From: Paraspadella gotoi
Taxonomy: Eukaryota; Chaetognatha
Reading direction: 5' to 3'
Length of the DNA stretch: 64,000 bases
Assembly: GCA_051294375.1 (NCBI GenBank)
Contig: CM119265.1
Span: 1,065,939 to 1,129,938, forward strand
The number at the start of each line of letters is the position of its first letter. The first letter of the stretch is position 1. A program made the translations under genes and the position numbers. Positions 1-55,811 of this stretch are shown here, one piece after another. A model generated the notes under the pieces. It worked only from the letters and a program-made list of their open reading frames with translations. It was not told the origin of the DNA and made no database searches.

Positions 1-1469
1 TTGTCGTCGTCGTCGTCGTCTTGTACTTGGCAGTGGTCTTCTTGGCTGAGGTTTTACCGGTGGGTACGCCCGTGGTGGATGCTCCCTTGGTGGTCGATCC
101 ACCTTTGGTAGTCGAATTCGGCATCGCGGTCGTCGGCATATCGGCGCCTTTGCAGGTTTGCATGTTCACGTTGCATTCTTTCTTCATGCAAACGCAACCA
201 TCTTTCCCTTTCATTGCGTCGCAAGCTTTAGAGTTGCAACAGAACATTTGGGTTTTACTGATGGAAAAGAAAAAAAGAATTCTCGTCATGTGATATGTTT
301 TCTTGTGATGTTTTTGTGACATGTTTTCTCGTCATGTGATCTGTTTTCTTGTGTTTTCGTGACATGTTTTTTTGTCATGTGATACGTTTTCTTGTGATGT
401 TTTTGTGACATGTTTTATTGTCATGTGATACGTTTTCTTGTGATATTTTTGTGACATGTCTTTTTGTCATGTGATACGTTTTCTTGTGATGTTTTTGTGA
501 CATATTTTCTTGTCATGTGATACGTTTTCTTGTGATGTTTTTGTGACATGTGTTCTTGTCATGTGATATGTTTTCTTTTGATGTTTTCGTGACATGTTTT
601 CTTGTCATGTGATACGTTTTCTTGTGATGTTTTTGTGACATGTTTTCTTGTCATGTGATACGTTTTCTTGTGATGTTTTTGTGACATGTTTTCTTGTCAT
701 GTGATACGTTTTCTTGTGATGTTTTCGTGACATGTTTTCTTGTCATGTGATACGTTTTCTTTTGATGTTTTCGTGACATGTTTTTTTGTCATGTGATACC
801 GTTTTCTGTAATGTTTTGTGACATGTTTTATTGTCATGTGATACGTTTTCTTGTGGATGTTTTCGTGACATGTTTTCTCGTCATGATATATATTTTTAGT
901 GAGGTTTTTGTCACATGTTTTCTCGTCATCATGTTCGTGAAACAACTATAAGTGGTCAGAATATTAATTGTCACTGATTTAACCTGTTTTATCTCGTAAG
1001 AGTTATCATGTTCTGTTATTATTTCTAATATCTCTAACATAATATTTCCAATCAGTTGCATTCACTTGTTTTCCATCTTGACTCCGCATTGGGGTCCATA
1101 GCTTTTAAAGCCTTGACACGTTTGTGGAACCGTTCCCTTGGCGCACTCGACCTTGGCCACGCTTCCCTTTAACACTCCCTGCCAGGTTTTCAGGCAATCG
1201 GTTCCTTTGGCGTTTGACTGGCAACAAGCGCACGCGTATTTGCCCTTCGCTTCTTTGCAGTCTTTCAGGCATTGGTTGACCGTCGCGCAGATGTTAGTGG
1301 AAGAGTCAGCTTTCGTCGGATCCTTAGCTTGGCACATCAATAGATTTTTCTTCAAATCGCAGGCCGTTTCTTGGCCTGGAGCTCCGCACTTGAGATCGGC
1401 ACCTGCCACGGATCGACCGCCGAAGACGACGACGACGACGACGACGAGAGCGACGAAAAACGAATTCAT
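1..1469 (-). CDS. Secreted, probably GPI-anchored cysteine-rich protein (Ly6-like family member 1), 3' end outside window
   Basis: Two exons are visible on the minus strand: 1,469-1,066 and 257 to beyond 1. Exon 1 starts with ATG at 1,469 and encodes a signal peptide (MNSFF then a run of valines, ending near SVAG), then DLKCGAPG, the family motif CATVNQCLKDC, CACCQSNAKGTDC and a terminal CGVKMEN. The donor is AACAA|gtgaat and the acceptor is ccatcag|T; the phases join as an Asn codon, exactly as in the paralogues at 48-61 kb. Exon 2 encodes a second cysteine block (CCNSKACDAM, GCVCMKKECN) and a Thr/Ser/Lys-rich stalk. The stop and the expected hydrophobic tail lie beyond the left edge. The valine run comes from a GTC microsatellite. 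Function unknown: a secreted or cell-surface protein is inferred from the signal peptide and cysteine pattern. Confidence 0.85.
286..930. repeat. 46-bp tandem repeat, about 14 copies
   Basis: The intron of the left-edge cysteine-rich gene is almost filled by a 46-bp unit of the form tcatgtgatacgttttcttg + tgatgtttttgtgacatg + ttttcttg, with single-base variation between copies (c/t in ttttcgtg, deletions near 800-900). Open reading frames through it are repeat artefacts. Confidence 0.95.
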
Positions 1470-1485
1470 TTTAATTTCGGGAGAA

Positions 1486-1495
1486 NNNNNNNNNN
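1486..1495. other. Sequence gap (10 N)
   Basis: Ten Ns lie just upstream of the minus-strand ATG at 1,469, in what would be its 5' UTR or promoter. Confidence 0.99.
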
Positions 1496-1989
1496 AAAAA
1501 AAAAAATGGCGGAAAAAACGAAGGGAAAGAAGAGATGAAATGAGTGTAAAGGGAGATTCTAAGAGAATTAGTTTATTTGGGTAACGCGGTGGGAGAGAGG
1601 GGGAGAGGGAGAGGGAGAGAGAGAGGGAGAGGAAATGAGGGGAGCAAGGAGAGGAAAAGGTGAAGGAAAGGAGGGAGGGAGAGAGAGAGAAAGCTATAAG
1701 AAAAGTGTGTGAGAAAAAGAAGCAAGAGAACGAATCATGCTCACTTAGTCCGTAAGTCCGTCAATCTTTCTGGTCGGTTTGTCTTTCCGTTAGTCTATGC
1801 GTCTCTTCAAAATTTTATATTATGACGACAAAAAATATTTTCTTGGTTACAATCGATATTTCAAGAAACTCTTTCACTTTTAACTCAATAGAAATTTTTT
1901 TTAAAATAGAATTTTCTAATTAATAAGAATGAATTTTCGCTCTAGTTCGTTTCTTTACCGAAATCTCGAACTTCAATTTTTTTTTTTAA
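1496..1989. other. Intergenic region between divergent genes
   Basis: This stretch separates the minus-strand cysteine-rich gene from the plus-strand PSME4 gene. It holds a GA-rich purine tract (about 1,590-1,740) and AT-rich sequence. I see no convincing TATA box or other gene. Confidence 0.6.
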
Positions 1990-2082
1990 TTTCTTTTCGA
2001 AAACGGTCAAAAGAGGATTCGCTGTTCATTTGTTCTCAAAAAGACCAATACGACCTCTCTCGACGATGGCTCGAGTCTGTCC

Positions 2083-47074
<44,992 letters not shown>

Positions 47075-47362
47075 GAGGGAGAAGAGGAGGAGAGAGAGGA
47101 AGAGATGGAGGAAGGGAGAGAGAGAAGGAGGAAGGGAGGAAGAAGGGGAGGGAGAGAGAGATGAGACTTTGATTGATGTACCTGTGTCCCCGTCTTACTA
47201 CGTGTGTGAGAGAGAAGAGGAGGAGGAGAAGGAGGAAGAGGAGGAAGAGAAGGAAAAGGAGGAAGATGAGGGGGAGGAAGAAGAAGAGGGGGAGGAAGAA
47301 GATTAGGAGGAGGAGGAAGAGTAGGGGGAGGAGGAAGTGGAGAGGGAGGAGGAAGAGGAGGT

Positions 47363-47395
<33 letters not shown>

Positions 47396-47480
47396 GGAAA
47401 GAAAGATTAGTGATGGAAACGAGAGAAAAGAAAATAACCGAAAGGACAAGACAGAAGACAGAAGACAGAAGAAAATTTAA
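47075..47480 (+). other. 3' flank of PSME4: purine-rich with a duplicated terminus
   Basis: GA-rich sequence. At 47,162-47,206 ctttgattgatgtacctgtg + tccccgtcttactacgtgtg repeats the last codons of PSME4 (LIDV.VSPSYYV) but with Cys in place of the stop. An AATAAA-like signal (aaataaaata) lies at 47,507. Confidence 0.8.
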
Positions 47481-47694
47481 AAAATATTTCTCATTTTGTA
47501 ATTTCCAAATAAAATATGAAAATCGCAATAGTCGGATTTTATTTAAAACGAAGTAAATAGTTTAAATAGTTCTTTTCTTTTTGTTCATTTCAAGATAAGG
47601 CTTATCTCTTTATTTGTCTGGACCTATCTTATGGTAAAATCTTAACTGTTAACAAAACAAACTTATTTTTTTCTCCCGTTTAATTTTTTCAAAA

Positions 47695-47993
47695 CTGAAC
47701 CTGTACAAAAAAAGGTTCTATTTTCTTAAAGCGTCCCATTTCTAAACTCGGAATTTAATTAGTGTTTAGGTTAAAATAATTAAGGTTAAGGTTTAGTTTT
47801 AGGTTAAGGATGAGGGATAAGTATTTGGTTAGTGGTTAGAGTTAAGGATTGCAGTAAGCTACTAGGGTTTGAGGTTAGGGATTATCTTTTTTATCAAGTT
47901 AGGGTAATAATTTGGTAATTTATATAATTAAAGGTTAAAAATTAAGTTCAATCATTAAGGAACAGAAATAAAGCGCTTTTGAAAAAGAGAGCC
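47695..47993 (+). repeat. R3 element copy
   Basis: Left end aaagcgtcccatttcta, core of degenerate ggttaagg/gttagg words, right end gaacagaaataaagcgcttt + tgaaaaagagagcc. Confidence 0.7.
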
Positions 47994-48060
47994 GAATAAT
48001 CCAGGCCAAGAAGCATCGACGTTCAAACGTCTCACTCCTTAAAACTTCTGTCCCGGCAAC

Positions 48061-49269
48061 TCAGAACTGCACCGGCATGCCGACACCGCCGACGTAGACG
48101 ACCATCGTAGCGACGATGATGCCGACTCGTCCAGCGCCGCCGCAGACCCGAGCTTGTCCGCTAGGCGCCACTGGCATCGCAGTCGTCGTCGTGGTCGTGT
48201 TCGGTTTAGAAGACAAACATTTGACGTAGTCGTCGTTGCATTCATGCGTGGCGCAGCAACATCCGTCCTTCTTGGCGTAGATGGCGTCGCAGGCCGCGTC
48301 AGAATTGACGCAGCGACGGTCTTCGCTGGAGTTGCTGTGGAGAGGGAGAAGGAGAGAGGGAGGGAGAGGGAGAGAGAGGGAGGGAGAGAGAAGAAAGAGA
48401 TGTAGAGGGAGAGAGGGAGAGAGAGAGAATGGGAGAGAGAGGGAGGGAGAGAGCTTAATTGTATTCATTTGTGATGACGTTTAAAAATGATAAAAATTTA
48501 GTTTTCACTGTTTTTATTTCATTTTCTTTACCTCTCTTTTCTCTTTCCTCTCTTTCTTAACCTCTCCTTTCTCTTTCCTCCCTTTCCTTACCTCTCTTTG
48601 CTCCCTTTCTTTACCTCTCTTTTCTTTTTCCTCTTTTTTTTACCTCTCTTTTCTCTTTCCTCCCTTTCTTTACCTCTCTTTTCTCTTTCCTCCATTTTTT
48701 TATCTTTCTCTTCTCTTTCCTCCCTTTCTTTACCTCTCTTTTCTCTTGCCTCCCTTTCTTAAACTCTTTTTTCTCTTTCCTCCCTTTCTTCACCTCTCTT
48801 TTCTCTTTCCTCCCTTCCTTCTCCTAAGTCCTCTCACTAATCCTTGCATCTCTCCTCTTGTTCTCCCTCTCCCCGTTTTCTCTCTCTTCCTCCATTTGTC
48901 TCTTTCCTTCTCTCCCTCCTCCCGCCCCGCTGTCCCTCCATCTTCCCTTTTTGTTCCCCCGTCCCACCCTCTTTCTCCCTCTCTCTCTCTTCCCCTATCT
49001 CTCCCCTCCTTCCCTCCCTCCCTCCTTCCCTCTCTCTCCCTCCCTTCCTCCCCCCTCTCCCTCTCACCCTGCTTGTCTCACTCCACATTGAACTTTAAAA
49101 TTGGGTTGAAGTCCCCAACAGTCGGTCTGAGGTTTAGTCTCCGCATTGCACTTCAGTTTGTAGAGCTGTTCCCTCGCCGGGCGCCAATAGTCCACGCAGG
49201 CTGCCATGTAATTGTCTTGTGGGCAACAGGCGCACTTCCATCTGAGATATAAGAGAGAGAGGGAGAGAG

Positions 49270-49326
<57 letters not shown>

Positions 49327-50188
49327 TGAGTCACAGTTAGAATCACGACTTAATTCTTAACCGATTTCACAATCAATTGGAACTTATGACTAATTTTTTT
49401 TCCTGTCGTAAATTAATCTCATGCAAAATTAATGTCAATCATGATTTGGCTCCTTTTTCCAAGAAGGCCCCATTTATGTTCGTTTATCCCAGAATTTAAT
49501 TTTAAAAACTAATCTCTAATCCTAACCTAAACCTAATCCTAAACCCTAACCTTAACACGAACCTCTAACCGCAAACATTAATTCTTAACCCAAATCCGTA
49601 ATACTAACCCTGAATTGTAACCTCTGACTTAATTTTTAAAATTTTTTGGATAAGGCGCTAAGTGGGCTGAAGATGACTATCTTTAACTTCTATAAACCCC
49701 TCTATTTAACATTCATCTGGGTCTGACTAACAGACTGAACGACAGACTGACCGACCGATTGAATGACCGACCGACTGACCGACCTGCCGAATTCCAAAGT
49801 GCAGTTGGTGGCGCAGTCATTGACTGTAGCGCATTGACTTCCACTCGGTGTAACTAGACAAAAGACCTGATTGGAGGAAAGACGAAATCAGGTTAAATGA
49901 TGTGAAAAAGTCGCCAAGTGTGCTGAAGAGTACTAAGTGTGCTAAGTGTTAAATGCGCAGAGTGTGCTGAAGAGTGCAACTTCTTAAACCCCCTTTAGCA
50001 GCAATGGAACGGGCGCTGGGCTTTGTACCGTGTAGGTACTAGAATTTTTCCAGTATAAATCAGTGAACCTGATTCTTCGTATTGAGACAAGTTTCTGGGA
50101 GAATTCCGCAAGTCAGCATCGCAGCGGTGGACGGAAAGTAGAACAGCGCAGCCAGAGCGGTCAGTGCTGCCGCTGTCGTCGTCTTCAT
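48061..50188 (-). CDS. Secreted, probably GPI-anchored cysteine-rich protein (Ly6-like family member 2), 4 exons
   Basis: Exons on the minus strand: 50,188-50,069, 49,866-49,784, 49,241-49,068 and 48,334-48,061; 216 residues, all phases agree. Exon 1 is a signal peptide (MKTTTAAALTALAALFYFP.., cleavage near TAAM) plus LTCGILPETC. Exon 2 has QCATVNDCATNC. Exon 3 has KCACCPQDNYMAAC, KLKCNAETKPQTDCWG and QCGVRQ. Exon 4 has CVNSDAACDAIY, the CCCATHECNDDY motif, a Thr run and a hydrophobic tail (VGIIVATMVVYVGGVG) ending at the stop, typical of GPI addition. CCxxxxCN is the signature end of Ly6/uPAR three-finger domains, but the rest is not a standard Ly6, so the fold is an inference. Domain order is the same as in the genes at 1, 54 and 59 kb. 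Confidence 0.88.
48335..49067 (-). other. Intron of the cysteine-rich gene, purine to pyrimidine polarised
   Basis: Read on the minus strand it is GA-rich for about 530 bases after the donor and CT-rich for about 110 bases before the acceptor. The first part contains a tacctctcttttctctttcc + tccctttct repeat (about 30 bp; plus strand 48,540-48,810). Confidence 0.85.
49451..50045. repeat. R3 fragment and R1 SINE tails in introns
   Basis: 49,451-49,640 carries the R3 end (aagaaggccccatttatgtt + cgtttatcccagaattt) and a ccctaacc core. 49,650-49,700 and 49,905-50,030 carry R1 pieces (gataaggcgctaagtgggct + gaag; cccctttagcagcaatgg). Confidence 0.55.
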
Positions 50189-50339
50189 AGTCGTCGTCGT
50201 CGTCCTCATTCAAAATAAAGAAATAATTTAAAAAAAAGAAAAAAATACCCTGATGAAATTTTTTCGCTTTTAATCTTTTTTTTTAATTCGGATTTTTTAA
50301 GTCGAAGTTAAATTCGTTTGTTTGTGGCGACTTATTAAT

Positions 50340-50800
50340 AATATTGGAGAGATAGAGAGAGAGAGATATTATATATTAAGTTTTTCAGTTGTGCTTTTAT
50401 TCTTTTCTAATTATAAAAAGAGAGTGGACTGACGTAATGTCACATTACCAATTGGATAAGACTGTTCTGTGTTCCGTACATAATACAAAATTAATGGGCT
50501 AAAGCTTCATCACCCAAACCCAAAGGTCACGGTTTCCAACCCGGGTCAAAACTTTCCTTGCGAATAAGCGAAGAACCGAAAATCAAGTCTCCCGCTAAAT
50601 GAAGTTGCGGAAATCAACGCTACTGACTAGAAATTCATTCTGCTCCACTGGGCACACTAAGTGTTGGGGCTTTTCACACTGTCAGAGAAGTTTGGCGATG
50701 ACCAATCCTCTGGGTCACTTCAACGGGAATATGTTTTCAGTTTAAACTGTAGAATGTAGTTCAAATTCTAGCTCAAACCCTAAAACTAACTTTCAAGTTA
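50340..50800. other. Intergenic, SINE-like remnant
   Basis: 50,490-50,560 has a tRNA-like block (ggtttccaacccgggtcaaaa) and 50,640-50,720 ends resembling cttcaacgggaat. No gene seen between the two minus-strand genes. Confidence 0.4.
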
Positions 50801-50964
50801 AAAAAAAATATCACAACTAGAATCAAAACTATATTTTTCATTCTTAATTAACGATTCGTTTATATTTCGTCATTTAATCTAAAATCAATAAAAAAATGCC
50901 AATATTTAACAACTTAAATATCAAACCAACCGCGTCCAAAAAAACCTCTTTTCTCTCTCACTCC

Positions 50965-50997
<33 letters not shown>

Positions 50998-51002
<5 letters not shown>

Positions 51003-52486
51003 CCCATATTTTGGGCTTCGGTTGACGGTCCGTGTTCACATTTCCCACGATTCTACATTTGGTCCAGTTAGATTTGTCTCCCGGCTTTCCAGTGTAGCAC
51101 CATTCGTAAGTCGTACCGTCGCGTTTGGCGCAAGGGGATGTGCAGCAATAATCCCATTTGGTTGCTGTTGTGTAGCACCAGGCGTAGTCGTAACCTGGTT
51201 GGGGAAAAATGGGAGAGATAGAGAGAGAGACGTAAGTTATGAGTCACTTATAATTCAGTTTCATGTCAAGTCTACAACTTGATAATCTTTAAATCTTTTT
51301 ATTCAGTTTCTTTCTTTCTTTCTTTCCATTTTCTTCCATTTCTTTCCATTTTCTTCCATTTCTTTCCATTTTCTTCCATTTCTTTCTATTTTTCATTTTT
51401 TCTATTTTTAATTATTTGTATTTTTAATTTCTTTCTTTTTTAACTTTTGTCTAGTTTCATTTTCTTTCCAATTTAAATTTCTTTTCAATTTTAAACTTCT
51501 TTCCATTTTCAACTTCTTCCCACTTTTAATCCACTGTTTTTAATTTCTATTCCATTTCATTTCCACTCGGCACTATTTTCCACTCACCGTTATAGTCACA
51601 GACTTTTCCAGTGTAACATTCTTGAATATTCGCCGTCATGCACTTATAGTTAGGGAATTCCCCGTCTGAATTTTAAAAAGATAAACGATTTAGAAACGTT
51701 TAGAACGTTTTAGAAATTATATAAAGAAAACAATAATAAACATGCATTTAACTAACTTTGCGTTTAAAAAAAGGTTTGGAAATAATACTTTAATTTTTAG
51801 AAAAGTTCTACAAATGCCGATTTGTAAAATTTTAGATATTCTAAATCTTAAAAAGCTTGAGATATTCTATTATTTCTAAACATTCTAATTTAAAATAATA
51901 TAACGGCATTGCAAGTAAGCGTTTAGTATCATTAATAGATATTGTGTTGTGGTGAAATCTGTACAAATGCAAAACATATTTTTTGGCCTAATATTTTTAA
52001 CTCACAATATTTGTTCGCCTCTGATGATGATACAAAAATACACAAATCGAAATATTTAGCAAAAAAATGTTTTTTCCTTCGTACAGATTTTCTAATAATA
52101 CAATAAATAATTTATTATTGATTAATAAAAATGATTCTTTAATCTATTTCAAGAATATTCGCAATTCGAATATCGCCCCAGTAAACTTCCTTTCACTTCG
52201 TATCTCTTTCGCCATTTCTTAGTAAATTAGTTAATTCTTAATTAATTAATTAATTTCTTAGTTAATTATTTAGTTAATTTATTAGTTAGTTATTTAGTAA
52301 GTTTCCTCCTCTTTCTCCCCCTCCCCTCCCCTTAACCCTCTCCCTACCTCTCGTCTTATAAACTTTGAGCCAACACGAAATGTCGTGATTATCGAGTTTC
52401 CATCCTTTCGGCGCCAGAGATGTCGGTACGGCGGAGACCGAAGCCGACAAAGTGAAGACGACAAAAACCAAAAAGATGAACGTCAT
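50998..52486 (-). CDS. Secreted cysteine/aromatic-rich protein with WCYT motifs, 3 exons
   Basis: Exons on the minus strand: 52,486-52,348, 51,665-51,588 and 51,194-50,998; 137 residues, phases agree. A signal peptide (MTFIFLVFVVFTLSASVSAV) is followed by ISCWLKVYK, YKCMTANIQECYTGKVCDYN, YAWCYTTATKWDYCCTSPC and YEWCYTGKPGDKSNWTKC. The WCYT...W.YC pattern recalls fibronectin type II and kringle-like modules, but spacing and cysteine count differ, so I do not assign a family. It does not belong to the CATVN family around it. A likely TATA box lies about 80 bp upstream. Confidence 0.85.
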
Positions 52487-52562
52487 TTTCGAAGTTGATT
52501 ATGAATTTCTTCAAAATAAATTGTTTTTTTTCAAATGGCAAAGTTTAAATTGTTGTTCAATT

Positions 52563-52570
52563 CTTTTATA
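52563..52570 (-). promoter_or_regulatory. TATA-box candidate for the WCYT gene
   Basis: tataaaag on the minus strand, 77 bp upstream of the ATG at 52,486. Confidence 0.5.
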
Positions 52571-53208
52571 TTGCTTGTATTTGCTCGCGAAATAACTCTT
52601 TAAGAAACTTTTCGGTCAGTCTGTCTGTCGGTTTAGAAAATTTAAAGCTGTGGCTCTATTTCTTAAAATAGCTAATATCTAAACTTAATTATAATCATAT
52701 TATTTAACCCAATGCTGTTAATAAACCTAATTCTTAACTTTAATTCTTATCTCTAATCCCTAATGTTTAATACTTAACTTATAAACAATTGTTCCACAGA
52801 TATTTTATTTTGCTATAAACTTAATAATTATCTGTATATACTTATATTATTAAAAATAAATGCAGCGCAATACCCTATAAAACCCTCTTTTTTTCCTTAC
52901 AATTTTTTTTCATTGGCGTCGCTAAGTCAAAACCAAACAGAAGAACAATAGAATAATAAGATCAACAAATACGTTCTGTCTTCGAATTTTGATTTTTCGG
53001 TAAAAATATAAACAAAGAGAAAAATGAGAAAAATAGATTTTAATCAAACAATTATTGTTCAAAGGACTAAAGTATAAAGGGACTATTGATAGCAGATACC
53101 AAGTGACATAAAAAGAAAGAGAAAAAAAAGTGAAAAAAATACAAGATTTTATTTTTATAAACAAACATAAACTAAAAGAAGATTCGAAAGAAGGATTTTT
53201 GGCCTTAT
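52571..53208. other. AT-rich intergenic DNA, no gene seen
   Basis: AT-rich with poly-A/T. The small open frame at 52,922-53,164 (minus) is low-complexity aromatic sequence without support. Confidence 0.5.
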
Positions 53209-53570
53209 ATTCAAAGAACGGCCCATTTTATCTTAATTTTTTTTAGGTTAATGGTCAAAAATAGGGGTTAGGATTTGGTTTGTGATTTGGGAGTAGTATT
53301 TAGTATTAAAGGTTATGTTTAAAAATTATTGATTACAGTTTTTTAATGTCAAGTTCTAACAAGTAAAACATAATAAAAAATGAGTTTTAATTCTTTATTC
53401 TTTATCTTATTCACATCACAGGAGTATAAAGCCACTAAAAGCAAATCGGATGGGAGACTCAGGTGATCAGAAATATTACTAGAATATCAATAGAATAAAC
53501 GAACAGAAACGAGGCACTCTCGGAAAAGAGAGCCAGAAATGGGACACTCTCGGAAAAGAAAGCCAGATTT
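53209..53570 (+). repeat. R3 element copy with doubled right end
   Basis: Left end aaagaacggcccatttta. The right end is repeated twice: cactctcggaaaagagagcc (about 53,516-53,535) and cactctcggaaaagaaagcc (about 53,548-53,567). Confidence 0.7.
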
Positions 53571-53876
53571 TTTTGTTCGTTTTGAACTAAAAGACCACGA
53601 TGACGACGACGACGACGACGACGATGAAGACGACAACCGAAAAAAAAAAACAATGCGACACATTTTATATTGGTTGTACCAATTTCATAAAATGAAAAAT
53701 AAACTTCTGACAAATTAATTCTTCAGGTTTTAAAAATTGTTTATAATAGTCACTGCAAAATAATTAATTTCCGTATTTAGCACCAAACCATTGCAGCATT
53801 CCGCAACATTCGCAGTTAGCAGGATGCCGCAACCTCTGAATCAAGCATCGTTAATGCCGCAACTTCTCCAATGCGT

Positions 53877-55811
53877 CTAAACATCTAAATGCGGCAACAG
53901 CACCAAGACGTTCGTGGATCCCAACGAAGCGAAGGCGACGATGAGGAAGACGACGAAGGCGACGCTGGAGACGACGACGTCGGCACCAGATTTGAAGACG
54001 ATCGGATGCACGGTTGGATAATTGCTAGAATCGCAGGACAACATATCCTTGTTGCATCCGGTTGTAGCGCAGCAGCAGCCGCCGAACGGGAACATCCGGG
54101 CGCAAGCGGCTGGCGAGTTGGCGCAAAAACGATAAGTGCTGGAAAGGTCGGGGGGGGGGGATGAGAGATGAATGAATGAGAGATGATTGAATGAGAGATG
54201 AATGAATGAGAGATGAATGAATGAGAGATGAATGAATTAAAATGGGGAAAAAAAAGGATGAATAAAATAATTTTTATATTGGTTGTACCAATTTCAGAGT
54301 TTCTATTTTTAGTTTTCCTCTCGCGCTGACTCCACAACGAGGTTCCACCCACTAACTTGTTCGCGCTGACTCCACAACGAGGCTCGAACCCAGGAATTCC
54401 ACGACAATACGAAGAAGGTTTAGTATCTTTATCGCATTTTAGAATCGACGCCGTCGTGCTCCGCTCGTTCCACCAAAGTAGACCAGGCCGGATGCATTCA
54501 TGCTCGGAGGACAAACAGGCGCAGTAAGAGTCCTCATCTTTTTAAGCAGGCGGGGGGGGAGGAAAGCAGGCGGGGGGAGGAAAACGGGCAGGGGGGAGGA
54601 AAGCGGGCGGGGGGAGGAAAGCGGGCGGGGGGGAGGAAAACGGGCGGGGGGAGGAAAGCGGGGGCGGGGGAGGAAATCGGGGTGGGGGGGGGCAGGAAAG
54701 CGGGGGAGGTGGTGGAGTCCGTTGAGGGTCGACAAGGGGTCAGGGAGTTAATATTTTGGCAGCTTTGCTTAAGGGAGGGTCGTTATTTCGTTGTACTGTT
54801 GTCGCATCAATCCTTTCAAAATATAAACAAGAACGGAAATTCAAATGTGTTGCGACGTAGATACTTTCTCTTAGTCCGTCTTTTATTCTTTATAGTTTTA
54901 TGATTTCCTTAAGGCGACGCTCACAGTCACTTAGATTTGAAGTTTTTTCCTGGCTTAACAAATGAGCAACTATAGGCGAATTATATGCATTTTTAACGTA
55001 AGTGGGACAGATGGACAGACCGACCGAAACGTAACTTATAGAGTTGCTCCGCGAGTAATCGAGGCGTAACTAAAAATTAGTCATTGGTCAGTAAAGGTTT
55101 CGCAAGCTCATTCATCAAGTCATTCACTATTTACAGTAAATTATTCATCAAAAACTTAATTCTCTTATCTTTTGTCATTTATCTGTCATTGATATATCTT
55201 CGACTTTTAATATAATTTTTAATCAATTATATCATATCGTCGAGTGACTCAATTATAAGACGCCAACTTTTATCACAACCCCCATCATCATCTTCTTTAT
55301 CACATCTTCTATCACAACCCCCATCTGTCACATCTTCTGTCACAACCCCCATCTTTCACATCTCCTATCACAACTTTCCATCAACCTCTACTCTATCACA
55401 TCTCCTGTGGATAAGGCGCTACCGGGTCACAACTGAAAGTATCACGATTCTAGGCGGGGTGAACCTAGGCAATGCCCGACTACACTCCTATCACAACTCC
55501 CCATCATTCTCTCCTAAATTACATCTTCTATCACAACCTCCATCATCACTCTATGACATCTTTTATCACAACTCGCCTGTATCCATGCAATAATCAAGAC
55601 ATTGGTTCACGGTGGCGCATAGAGGTGGGGAATCCCAATTCGTCATGACGAGACACAAGAGTTCGTCCTTGAAAATGGAACACGTGACATTGAGCCGAGT
55701 GCTGCTGCTGCAATACGGTTCTGCAGCCAGAGAGACGGTTGGAACCGTAGAAAGTATTGCAAGAGCCAACGCCGGCAGAATGTGGAAGAGAGAAAGCCAA
55801 GTGGGGGACAT
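53877..55811 (-). CDS. Secreted, probably GPI-anchored cysteine-rich protein (Ly6-like family member 3), 3 exons
   Basis: Exons on the minus strand: 55,811-55,577, 54,537-54,357 and 54,138-53,877; 225 residues. An alternative ATG at 55,832 would add seven residues. The signal peptide is MSPTWLSLFHILPALALAIL.., then AEPYCSSSTRLNVTCSIFKD and CATVNQCLDYCMDT. Exon 2 has YCACLSSEHEC, LKCDKDTKPSSYCRG and RCGVSAN. Exon 3 has FCANSPAACARM, CCCATTGCNKDML and a hydrophobic tail (VSSVAFVVFLIVAF). The first intron only keeps phase with a GC donor (ACAG|gcgagt) and acceptor taaaaag|ATGAGG. The last bases of exon 2 are duplicated in the following intron. Function unknown; cell-surface location inferred. 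Confidence 0.85.
54300..54382. repeat. Tandem duplication across the exon 2 end of the 54-kb gene
   Basis: tcgcgctgactccacaacga + gg appears twice, at about 54,321 and 54,361. The second lies in the exon, the first in the intron just past the donor. Confidence 0.85.
54538..55576 (-). other. Intron with G-rich minisatellite and SINE tail
   Basis: 54,548-54,700 (plus strand) repeats gcgggcggggggaggaaa (about 18-20 bp units). 55,260-55,560 repeats atcacaacccccatc + atcttcta words, interrupted at 55,400-55,490 by an R1 SINE end (ggataaggcgctaccgggtc; ggcggggtgaacctaggcaa + tgcccgac). Confidence 0.75.

Noticed and set aside
697-1061. Lys/His/Thr-rich frames on the minus strand
   Set aside because: Translation of the 46-bp tandem repeat in an intron.
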